Positions 26,842 through 33,581 of a stretch of 33,581 bases of DNA are shown here, piece after piece. Position 1 is the first letter of the stretch. Every line of letters begins with the position of its first letter. The position numbers and the translations under genes were made by a program. Source of the stretch: Clostridiales bacterium (GTDB taxonomy: Bacteria > Bacillota > Clostridia > TANB77 > CAG-508); contig DPDV01000003.1 in NCBI GenBank assembly GCA_003534295.1, positions 1 to 33,581 of the forward strand, read 5' to 3'. The notes beneath the pieces were generated by a model. It searched no databases, was not told the DNA's origin, and was given only the letters and a program-made list of their open reading frames with translations.

Positions 26842-28570
26842 GAAAATCCTCCTTATATAAAAAATATGGTATTAATTTTAATTTTTGGGGTGGTATAATT
26901 TTGGAACCATCTGATAAAAAGCCTAGGGCAGTAAAGTTTTCCAATTCTTGAGTAAAAAATTTTGTGTCATAGATAAAATCTGTTTGAATAGATGTACTAA
27001 TGGTTTCCGAAATGTTAGAATTTTTAGAATTCAACGAATTAGTTAAATAACTAAATACTGTTTTTTGTGCATTTTCAGAAATTGAATGAGAAGATTTTTC
27101 TTTATCCTCTTTACCAATTTGCTTTTGTATATCTTCTATTGTAAAAATGTCGTCAGATCTAAACCATAATTTATTTATTAAATTTTGAGTAATCATTTTT
27201 ACAGTAGCTTGATTATTAATGGTATTAAGAAGAGATGTATAGCTTTGTGTTGCCAGAATGTTAATGCATTTTGCTTCCCTACTTTGAGAAAAAAAGTTGC
27301 TGTCTGTTTCCGTACAGTATTCATGATATTCGTCAGAAATAAATGCAACACTTCTATTAGAAATTTGAAAATTATTTGCTAGCCTCATCATGACTTCTGA
27401 TTGGAAATCTAATTTTAAATATGCTGATATTATTTTAGACAAAATTGCATATTCACTGATATTCATATTTAAAACAACTATTTTTCCATTTTCCAAAACA
27501 TCTTGAAAACCTAAAAAATTAAGTTCCTCTAATGGTGGAGAAAAGGTTTTTAAAATATCATACTCTCCAATAAAACTATTAGTAATGCGTGTTATTTCTG
27601 ATTTTATAATAGATAAAGTACGAGGGTCTAAATTTAGAAATTCTTTTTCAAAAAAGGTTATGGAAGAAAGTAAATCATAGGTTTCGGTATGATTATAATA
27701 ATTATTATTAAATTTTTCTCTTAAAATTTTTAACTTATCCAGATAATAATCATTAACCATAATTATTTTATGTAGTTCATCAAAAGTTACATAACCATCA
27801 TTATAAAGCCTGCATAATTTTATAGCTTCTGCTAAAACCTGCTCAGCTTTGTCTAACCAAAAAGATTCTGTATTATTTTTAGAAAACAGCAAAAGAATCG
27901 TTTTTAATCTATTTGCTAAGACAGAAGGCTTTAAGTTTGGCTTGTGTAAAGGGTTATATTTGTAAATTCCATTTAGTTCAATTGTAATTAAATCCTCTTC
28001 TCTATTATATATTTTGCAAAATTTTTTAACCTGTTTATAGTAATTACCTTTAACGTCTAAAATAAGCATTCCAATCTTTTTTTCGAAATTATTGGACTTA
28101 TATTTAATTAGTTGTTGTGTAAAAGGATACATTGCGCTACTTGTTTTTCCAGTACCTATCGTTCCAGTTACTAAAATGTTTTGGTAAAGACTTTTTTCAG
28201 GTAAAAATATTTTCTCATCTGTAAAAATATTTTTTCCTATAAAAAGAGAGAGTTCGTTGGAATTAACAGAGGATATATGTTTGGGATGCTTAATCTTTTT
28301 AGAAAAAGTTTTTATAAATGGACGGATAAATAATGAAAAAAATGAACTAGAAAGAATAATGGATGAAAAAATATATGAGATTACAAATAAAATTTTTATG
28401 TATTTCCAAATCAAAGGTTGTTCTATACAAATGTCGAATGGATGTAACCCGTATTCAATAATAATTGTAGATGATGTAAAAATAGGATAGAAGATTTTTA
28501 GACCAAACAAACAGGAAATAGAAGATAAAAATAAAACGAAAATAAAGTGTGCAATAAAAATCACCTCCAT
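26825..28570 (-). CDS. VirD4/TraG-type type IV coupling protein
   Basis: Coupling proteins bring substrates to the T4SS channel and hydrolyse ATP. This 581-residue protein has two N-terminal membrane segments (about 4-33 and 58-82), Walker A GTIGTGKT (136-143), Walker B FISDEYHEY (410-418) and the LATQSY motif, as in TraG/VirD4. Two starts are possible. ATG at 28570 has no ribosome site but overlaps the stop of a possible upstream small gene (TAATG). ATT at 28555 lies eight bases after GGAGG. Without a relaxase nearby, the substrate may be protein or unprocessed DNA. Confidence 0.88.
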   Translation of the reverse strand: MEVIFIAHFIFVLFLSSISCLFGLKIFYPIFTSSTIIIEYGLHPFDICIEQPLIWKYIKILFVISYIFSSIILSSSFFSLFIRPFIKTFSKKIKHPKHISSVNSNELSLFIGKNIFTDEKIFLPEKSLYQNILVTGTIGTGKTSSAMYPFTQQLIKYKSNNFEKKIGMLILDVKGNYYKQVKKFCKIYNREEDLITIELNGIYKYNPLHKPNLKPSVLANRLKTILLLFSKNNTESFWLDKAEQVLAEAIKLCRLYNDGYVTFDELHKIIMVNDYYLDKLKILREKFNNNYYNHTETYDLLSSITFFEKEFLNLDPRTLSIIKSEITRITNSFIGEYDILKTFSPPLEELNFLGFQDVLENGKIVVLNMNISEYAILSKIISAYLKLDFQSEVMMRLANNFQISNRSVAFISDEYHEYCTETDSNFFSQSREAKCINILATQSYTSLLNTINNQATVKMITQNLINKLWFRSDDIFTIEDIQKQIGKEDKEKSSHSISENAQKTVFSYLTNSLNSKNSNISETISTSIQTDFIYDTKFFTQELENFTALGFLSDGSKIIPPQKLKLIPYFLYKEDFHENFY

Positions 28571-28707
28571 TATTTGATTTTAATATTTAATTTAGAACCT
28601 TGCAAATTGTGGGAAACATTAATGTCGAAGAAATTGTAAATTGAGTAAAAAACAATAAAAAGATTAAAAATAAAGATAATAAAAAAATAGTCTATTAATT
28701 TTAAAAT
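28570..28707 (-). CDS. Possible 45-residue single-span membrane peptide with ATT start
   Basis: A stop-bounded frame encodes 45 residues if ATT at 28707 initiates: a hydrophobic helix near the N-terminus (YFFIIFIFNLFIVFYSIYNF) and a short polar, basic tail ending KLNIKIK. GGGAGGTGAT lies five bases upstream of the ATT. No ATG, GTG or TTG occurs at its head. The stop TAA overlaps the ATG of the coupling-protein gene, and the promoter lies just upstream. These signals suggest a real first gene of the operon, but no homologue is known to me. Confidence 0.4.
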   Translation of the reverse strand: MLKLIDYFFIIFIFNLFIVFYSIYNFFDINVSHNLQGSKLNIKIK

Positions 28708-28732
28708 ATAATATCACCTCCCAGTTTTTACC

Positions 28733-28761
28733 ATAATACAACATTTTTGAAAATTTGTCTA
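28733..28761 (-). promoter_or_regulatory. Promoter of the minus-strand T4SS operon
   Basis: On the minus strand TAGACA (28756-28761) and TATTAT (28733-28738) are 17 nt apart. Transcription would start near 28726, just before the GGGAGGTGAT ribosome site. Confidence 0.6.
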
Positions 28762-28782
28762 TACTTTTTGTAAAAAATTGTA

Positions 28783-28811
28783 TTGATATTTGTTTTTCTT
28801 TTTGCTATACT
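28783..28811 (+). promoter_or_regulatory. Promoter of the LCP-family gene
   Basis: TTGATA (28783-28788) and TATACT (28806-28811), 17 nt apart, lie about 30 nt before the gene. It is divergent from the T4SS promoter at 28733-28761. Confidence 0.65.
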
Positions 28812-28850
28812 TAATAAATAGAATCAGAACAAAAAGAAAGAGTGATAAAT

Positions 28851-30137
28851 TTGAAGGAAAAAAACACAAAAGAAATAAACGAAATAAAATTTAAAAAGAA
28901 AAAAAAGGGAATTGGTAAGAAGATTTTACTTATTATAATATTTATATTACTAGCGATTGGAGTGATTTTTGGTTATAAGGTTTATAAAAATGGAGGAGGA
29001 ACAAAAGGACTATTGATGACTGCTATAGGGCATGATAAAGATACGGTTTTATCATTAGACAAAATGTATTGCCTAATTTTAGGAAAAAGTCAAAATTTGA
29101 CAGATACTTTAATATTAGCTTCATATGACCCGAAAGATCAATCAGCTGCTATGTTGTCAATACCAAGAGATACATTTATAGGGGATTATAAGTCAAGTGC
29201 AACCGCCTGGGATAAAATAAATTCTGTATATCAAACAGAAAATGGACCACAAAAGGTAATGAAATATGTGAGTAATCTTACGGGAATAGATGTTAAATAT
29301 TATCTAATGGTTGATACAGAAGCATTAAAGGTTTTAGTAGATGAAATAGACGGCGTAACTTTTAATGTCCCAATTGATATGAATTATGATGATTCAAGCC
29401 AGGACTTACATATACATTTAGAGGCAGGTGAACAACTATTAGATGGCGATAAAGCAGAACAGGTTGTTAGATTTAGACATAATAATAATGGTAGTACATA
29501 CCCAAGTGAGTATGGACAAGAAGATATAGGAAGAATGAAGACACAAAGAGCATTTTTAACAGCTTTAGCAAAAAAAATGTTAAGTTGGAAAAGTGTAACA
29601 AAAATAAATGGTATATTAGACATTGCACAAAAATATGTAGAAACAAACTTGGATTTTAATGCAATAAAAGATTATATACCATATGCAGTGGAATTTGATA
29701 TAAACAATTTGAAAACAGCAGCTTTACCAGGAGTACCAGAGTATGCAAATGTTGTATGGATATATAGTAGTGATAAAGAGGAGACAAAGAAAGTAGTAAA
29801 TAAGCTATTTTTCAATATAGATGAGGAAAATTCTCAGATTAGCAGTGAAGAAAGAAGTAATATAAAAATAGAAGTATTAAATGGAACAGGCGATAAAGAT
29901 GAATTTGAAAAAATTATAGATAGAATAGAAACTGCAGGATACAAAGTAAAAAATACAGGAGAGACCTCAAAAACAACTAGGACAACAATAATAAATAGAA
30001 ATTCAATATCTGAAACTGCAATATCAGAGATAAAAAATGCTATTAAAATAGGAAATATATCAACAGGAAATTATTCAGAAAATATAGATATAACTATCAT
30101 TTTAGGTAAAGATAGTATAGAGAAGTTAGAAGATTAA
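28851..30137 (+). CDS. LytR-CpsA-Psr (LCP) family cell-wall glycopolymer ligase
   Basis: LCP enzymes attach teichoic acids or other polymers to peptidoglycan outside the cell. The protein has a basic N-terminus, one membrane helix (about 24-42), an extracellular LCP domain with LTDTLILASYDP, the SIPRDT motif and a RFRHNN arginine block. A C-terminal LytR_C-like domain follows (KIEVLNGTG onward). TTG at 28851 is preferred, four bases after GAGTGAT; a GTG at 28842 lies within that site. It gives 428 residues. Its 3' end meets the convergent carboxypeptidase gene. Confidence 0.9.
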   Translation: MKEKNTKEINEIKFKKKKKGIGKKILLIIIFILLAIGVIFGYKVYKNGGGTKGLLMTAIGHDKDTVLSLDKMYCLILGKSQNLTDTLILASYDPKDQSAAMLSIPRDTFIGDYKSSATAWDKINSVYQTENGPQKVMKYVSNLTGIDVKYYLMVDTEALKVLVDEIDGVTFNVPIDMNYDDSSQDLHIHLEAGEQLLDGDKAEQVVRFRHNNNGSTYPSEYGQEDIGRMKTQRAFLTALAKKMLSWKSVTKINGILDIAQKYVETNLDFNAIKDYIPYAVEFDINNLKTAALPGVPEYANVVWIYSSDKEETKKVVNKLFFNIDEENSQISSEERSNIKIEVLNGTGDKDEFEKIIDRIETAGYKVKNTGETSKTTRTTIINRNSISETAISEIKNAIKIGNISTGNYSENIDITIILGKDSIEKLED

Positions 30138-30151
30138 GCTTCTAACTTCTC
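30120..30151. terminator. Hairpin across two convergent stop codons
   Basis: A 13-bp perfect stem (GAGAAGTTAGAAG at 30120-30132, complement at 30139-30151) with a 6-nt loop spans the ends of the LCP and carboxypeptidase genes. It lacks long T-runs, so termination strength is uncertain. Confidence 0.55.
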
Positions 30152-31365
30152 CTAAAAATTGCAAAAAATATAAATATTACAAGTAAGATTAAACCAAGTC
30201 TAAAAATAATTAAAACAAAGTTAACAATATTAACATCAGTTTCAGCAATTAATTCAGATGTATAAATTATTCCATCAATATCATAGGTAATTTTTCCAAT
30301 TGTGCTTCCTCCTTTTATTGGAGCAACAAGTGGAGTATCTAATTCTAATTTAGGTTCTAAATTGTTAATATCAAAATTATTTTCCAAAAATACATTAATA
30401 TCGTTTTTAACTAAGATATTTAAATTTTTAGTATCTTCGGTAGCACCTAATACACTAACTTTTGTAACAACTGAATTAGCTTTTTTTATATTCTTATACG
30501 AATAATTACTAAAACCATATTCAAAAAGTTTTTTACAATCTAAAAATTTAGGTACTAAACTTCCGTTGGTATCTTCTGCACCAAGAATAACAGCTATTAA
30601 TTCTAAATCATCTTTTTTTGCAGTGGCTATTATGCAATCCTTTGCCGGATTAGTATAACCAGTTTTTAATCCAGTTGCATATGGATAATAATAATCATCT
30701 GGTGAATGGTGGGATAATAGTAGATTTGTGTTATAAAAAATTCTATTATCACTATTATATTTATCTGTTTTAGGTAGGTTATATACAGTTTTTTGAACAA
30801 TATCTTTTATCGCTTGAAATTGCATAGCATGCTTAGCAATAAGCGAAAGATCATAAGCAGTCGAATAATGATTTTCATCATGAATACCACTAGGATTTTT
30901 GAAATTTGTATTTTCACAACCTATTTCTTTAGCTTTAGAATTCATCATATTGGCAAAATTTGCTATAGAGCCACCAACATGTTCTGCAAGCACATTTGCA
31001 GCGTCATTAGCAGATGGAATTAATAATACATGCAATAATTGCTCTATTGTTAATTTCTCACCTTTTTGCAAATATGCAGTGGAATAACCGGCCGGTACAG
31101 AATCAACGGCACTGTTACTTACGGTGGCAACATCAGTTAGTTGGCATTTTTCTAATACCAAAATTGCGGTCATAAGCTTGGTGGTACTTGCAGGATACAT
31201 CATTTTATTTAAATTCTTTTCAAATAATATTTTACCGGTTGAATATTCCATAAGAACGCATACTGGAGCTGATATATTGATTTCTGCAGCGTTACAAAAT
31301 TTATTAATTGATAAAATATTAAAAATAATTATTAAAAAGCAAATAATTTTTTTTATACGTCTCAT
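30142..31365 (-). CDS. D-alanyl-D-alanine carboxypeptidase (DacA/DacF, PBP5-like)
   Basis: This enzyme trims the terminal D-Ala of peptidoglycan stem peptides. Starting at the ATG at 31365 (GAGGAG upstream) gives 407 residues with a signal peptide (cleavage near CNA-AEI, about residue 27), the serine active site SxxK (Ser60-Lys63), SxN (Ser118-Asn120), KTG (234-236), a PBP5 C-terminal domain and a C-terminal membrane anchor ending FAIFRRS. An ATG-less extension upstream to 31428 overlaps the promoter region. A possible promoter is TTGAAT-17-TATAGT (31384-31412). Confidence 0.93.
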   Translation of the reverse strand: MRRIKKIICFLIIIFNILSINKFCNAAEINISAPVCVLMEYSTGKILFEKNLNKMMYPASTTKLMTAILVLEKCQLTDVATVSNSAVDSVPAGYSTAYLQKGEKLTIEQLLHVLLIPSANDAANVLAEHVGGSIANFANMMNSKAKEIGCENTNFKNPSGIHDENHYSTAYDLSLIAKHAMQFQAIKDIVQKTVYNLPKTDKYNSDNRIFYNTNLLLSHHSPDDYYYPYATGLKTGYTNPAKDCIIATAKKDDLELIAVILGAEDTNGSLVPKFLDCKKLFEYGFSNYSYKNIKKANSVVTKVSVLGATEDTKNLNILVKNDINVFLENNFDINNLEPKLELDTPLVAPIKGGSTIGKITYDIDGIIYTSELIAETDVNIVNFVLIIFRLGLILLVIFIFFAIFRRS

Positions 31366-31443
31366 ATAAACTCCTCTAATATAACTATATATTAAGTGTT
31401 TGAAAAATTCAATACTAAAATTAAACAAAAAGGAATGATTTAA

Positions 31444-32037
31444 TTGAAAAAAATAAATAATAATATCAAAATAATTATTATAATTGGAATAGCAACTTTA
31501 ACTATATTTATTGTAATACTACTAAAGAAAATTGAAGAAAACAACTATAATAATTACAATTATGAGGAATATTTTGGAGAGCAAGAGAATAAAATAGTAG
31601 AAGAGAAAAAAACAATTGTTGTTCATATTACAGGTGAAGTAAATAAACCAGGAGTTATAGAGCTGGAAGAAGGAAAAAGGATCATAGATGCAATAAAAAC
31701 AGCGGGAGGAGCAACTTCAAAAGCAAATTTAACTCAAATTAATTTAGCTTATGTCTTAAAAGATGGTATGAAGATATATATTCCAAATATTGAAGATAAA
31801 AATATAGAATATATTACAACAAACATCGGTGATAGTGATGATAAAGAAAAAATTAATATAAATCTCGCAAACGAAAAAGATTTACAAAAGTTGCCAGGAA
31901 TAGGAACATCAACTGCAAAAAAAATAATTAAATATAGGGAGGAAAACGGGGAATTCAAAAATATAGAAGATATAAAGAATGTTAAAGGTATAGGAGAATC
32001 CAAATATGAAGAAATAAAGGAAAAAATAGAAATATAA
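31444..32037 (+). CDS. comEA: ComEA-like DNA-binding competence protein
   Basis: ComEA binds incoming DNA at the outer face of the membrane during transformation. The 197-residue protein has one N-terminal membrane helix (about 9-28), an SLBB domain (about 56-115, HITGEVNKPGV) and a C-terminal helix-hairpin-helix pair (ININLANEKDLQKLPGIG and KGIGESKYEEI). The start is TTG, nine bases after AAAGGA. No comEC or comEB follows; a tRNA gene comes next. It is divergent from the carboxypeptidase gene. Confidence 0.87.
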   Translation: MKKINNNIKIIIIIGIATLTIFIVILLKKIEENNYNNYNYEEYFGEQENKIVEEKKTIVVHITGEVNKPGVIELEEGKRIIDAIKTAGGATSKANLTQINLAYVLKDGMKIYIPNIEDKNIEYITTNIGDSDDKEKININLANEKDLQKLPGIGTSTAKKIIKYREENGEFKNIEDIKNVKGIGESKYEEIKEKIEI

Positions 32038-32072
32038 AAAAATAATAACAAGGATAAATTTTTTCATAAGTA

Positions 32073-32101
32073 TTGACAAAAGGGGATAATGGGGGTATAC
32101 T
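32073..32101 (+). promoter_or_regulatory. Near-consensus promoter of tRNA-fMet
   Basis: A perfect TTGACA (32073-32078) and TATACT (32096-32101) are exactly 17 nt apart, about 20 nt upstream of the tRNA. It is among the strongest promoters in the window, as expected for a stable RNA. Confidence 0.85.
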
Positions 32102-32121
32102 TAGTAAGTAAGTAAAAATAT

Positions 32122-32197
<76 letters not shown>

Positions 32198-32208
32198 GAT
32201 AAATTAAG

Positions 32209-32236
32209 AGTTCTAGAAATTAGCTAGAACTTTTTA
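32209..32236 (+). terminator. Intrinsic terminator after tRNA-fMet
   Basis: The stem AGTTCTAG (32209-32216) with CTAGAACT (32224-32231) and a 7-nt loop is followed directly by a T-run. Confidence 0.85.
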
Positions 32237-32268
32237 TTTGTATTTTAGAGTAATTAGCGCAAAATTTT

Positions 32269-32302
32269 AAAACAAGTTTTGCAGAATTTTACTTGTTTTT
32301 TT
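32269..32302 (+). terminator. Second hairpin-plus-T-run
   Basis: AAAACAAGT (32269-32277) pairs with ACTTGTTTT (32291-32299) around a 13-nt loop and ends in further T residues. It may be a backup terminator or part of the leader of the next gene. Confidence 0.5.
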
Positions 32303-32381
32303 GATAGATACAATATATAATTATTTACAATAAAACATGTTTTTGCGTTGATATTTTAAATAATAAATTGAGGAAAAGAGT

Positions 32382-33236
32382 ATGGAAGAAAATATATTTA
32401 ATACAATTAGACATGAATATAAAATTGAAAACTGTATAATAGAAAAGAGAAATGATTCAACAGATGGAAATGTATATACTATTTTTGACAATCAAAATAA
32501 ATTTATAGCTAAAATATATAAACAAGAAGAACATACAAAATCAATGATTAATCTTCACTTATTTTTAATAAAAAATGGATTTATTGTTCCCAATATAGTT
32601 AAAAATATAAATGGAGATTATTATTGTAACATAGAAAATAATTACATAGTTGTTTACACTTTTATAAATGGCGAACAATATGGGCCAAAAATTGAGAATA
32701 TAGAAAATATAGAATACAAAAATAATATTGTAAGAAAACTTGCAATTCAATTAAGAAAATTGCACGAAATTACAAGAGATAATAATTTTAATCTTAAAGA
32801 AATAGAAATTCATAATTCAAAAAAAGAGAATGAGAGGAAGTCTGTTTTGCATTTTGACCTAACAAAGGATAATATATTTATTTGCAAAGATAAAATTGGC
32901 TTTATAGATTTTGATGATGCAAAATATGGAGATTCTTTATTTGATGTGGCAAGTGTGATATGTTTTTTGTTTATTTCTAAAAAAAGAGGAGTTGATGAAA
33001 ACTCCATTAATGTTTTTTTAAACAGTTATTATAATAACGAGACAGAAGTTAAAAGAAGAGAAATTCACATGATAAAGACTTATGCACATGAATGGATAAA
33101 AGAAGTATTAAAAAATGAAAATTTAGATAAACCAATAAAAGAAAGTTTTATATTTAAGGACAAAATGATAAGAAAAATAAATATAGGAGGGAGTAAAAAT
33201 GAGGCACACAATGAAATTAAAAGAGGATCCATTTGA
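32382..33236 (+). CDS. APH-fold phosphotransferase family protein
   Basis: This 284-residue protein belongs to the aminoglycoside phosphotransferase/choline kinase-like fold. The catalytic loop is HFDLTKDN (157-164; Asp159 and Asn164) and the metal-binding motif is FIDFDDAKYGD (Asp176). The N-lobe has a lysine in the FIAKIYK strand (about 41-47). The substrate cannot be read from the sequence: sugar, homoserine, choline or an antibiotic are all possible. AGGAAAAGAG precedes the ATG. It overlaps the next gene by 38 nt. Confidence 0.82.
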   Translation: MEENIFNTIRHEYKIENCIIEKRNDSTDGNVYTIFDNQNKFIAKIYKQEEHTKSMINLHLFLIKNGFIVPNIVKNINGDYYCNIENNYIVVYTFINGEQYGPKIENIENIEYKNNIVRKLAIQLRKLHEITRDNNFNLKEIEIHNSKKENERKSVLHFDLTKDNIFICKDKIGFIDFDDAKYGDSLFDVASVICFLFISKKRGVDENSINVFLNSYYNNETEVKRREIHMIKTYAHEWIKEVLKNENLDKPIKESFIFKDKMIRKINIGGSKNEAHNEIKRGSI

Positions 33237-33581
33237 AAGAATGAAAAATGGAACCAAAACAATTGAATTTAGATTGTATGACGAAAAAAGAAGGAAGATT
33301 AAAGTTGGGGATGAAATTGAATTTTTTAAATTACCTAAATTGCAAGAAAGAATTTTGGTTAGAGTTAAAAATTTATATAGAGGAGATTCTTTTAAAAATT
33401 TGTTTAAAATAATATTTCCAGATAAAGATAATAAAGAAATAAATAATAAAACTGAAGAAATGCTTAAATATTATACTCATGAACAAGAAAAAGAATATGG
33501 TGTAATAGGGATAGAAATTGAGATAATAGATAGCAACTTTAGATATACATATAACAAATTAGTAAGAGATAAAATTCCAGA
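33199..33581 (+). CDS. ASCH-domain protein with start of a phosphoribosyl-ATP-pyrophosphatase-like domain (partial)
   Basis: The gene runs off the right edge; 127 complete codons are visible. The first about 100 residues look like an ASCH domain (LKEDPFERMKNGTKTIEFRL, then KVGDEIEF), a fold related to RNA-binding PUA domains. The last visible residues, YNKLVRDKIP, are the usual opening of MazG/HisE-like nucleotide pyrophosphohydrolases, suggesting a two-domain fusion. AGGAGGGAG precedes the ATG at 33199. It overlaps the end of the kinase gene by 38 nt, so the two are probably co-translated. Confidence 0.75.
   Translation, partial: MRHTMKLKEDPFERMKNGTKTIEFRLYDEKRRKIKVGDEIEFFKLPKLQERILVRVKNLYRGDSFKNLFKIIFPDKDNKEINNKTEEMLKYYTHEQEKEYGVIGIEIEIIDSNFRYTYNKLVRDKIP

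Noticed and set aside
15160..28841. Integrative conjugative element boundaries, IS elements or att repeats
   Set aside because: I saw no integrase, transposase, relaxase or terminal direct/inverted repeats, and core genes lie inside the interval.

Overview
The window is an origin-of-replication region from a very AT-rich, single-membrane bacterium, most likely a member of Clostridia (Bacillota). The evidence is the conserved order parB-parA-rsmG-mnmG-mnmE-jag-yidC-yidD-rnpA-rpmH | dnaA-dnaN-recF-remB-gyrB...gyrA, strong GGAGG-type ribosome sites, sigma-A-type promoters, a DnaD/DnaC primosome pair and no outer-membrane genes. I cannot name the species.

Left arm (1-8790, minus strand): two tRNA-Ser genes, parB/parA, then the ribosome and tRNA modification and membrane-insertion genes ending at rpmH. 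Transcription diverges at about 8.8-9.1 kb. The origin is bipartite: DnaA boxes lie upstream of dnaA (8924-9091), and more boxes plus a run of CTA/TTA triplets resembling a DnaA-trio unwinding element lie between dnaA and dnaN (10700-10765). The dnaA-dnaN-recF-remB-gyrB operon follows on the plus strand, without the S4-domain gene usually found between dnaN and recF.

The unusual part is 15.2-28.8 kb. gyrB and gyrA, normally adjacent, are 5.1 kb apart. Between them lie a very AT-rich plus-strand operon for a TraC-like protein, a VirB4-type ATPase, a CpaE/TadZ-like (ParA/MinD-type) ATPase and an unknown 237-residue protein. Downstream of gyrA come an unknown gyrA-coupled gene and, on the minus strand, a DnaC-type helicase loader and a DnaD-domain protein. 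Behind those is a minus-strand operon with a possible 45-residue membrane peptide, a VirD4/TraG coupling protein, a VirB2-like small protein, a VirB6/TrbL-like membrane protein and a PrgI (VirB3-like) protein. Together the two operons encode most of the core of a Gram-positive type IV secretion system (T4SS). They are split into convergent halves interleaved with replication genes, with no relaxase, integrase or attachment site in the window. This reads as a resident system rather than a fresh conjugative element. Three of its reading frames appear to lack a normal start codon at the right distance from a strong ribosome site but have ATT there.

Right end (28.8-33.6 kb): an LCP-family cell-wall ligase, a D,D-carboxypeptidase, a ComEA-like DNA-binding protein, initiator tRNA-fMet with a near-consensus promoter, an APH-fold kinase and the start of an ASCH-domain protein that runs off the edge.

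Limits: all calls come from reading sequence and translated proteins. No homology search was run, and GC figures are hand counts.
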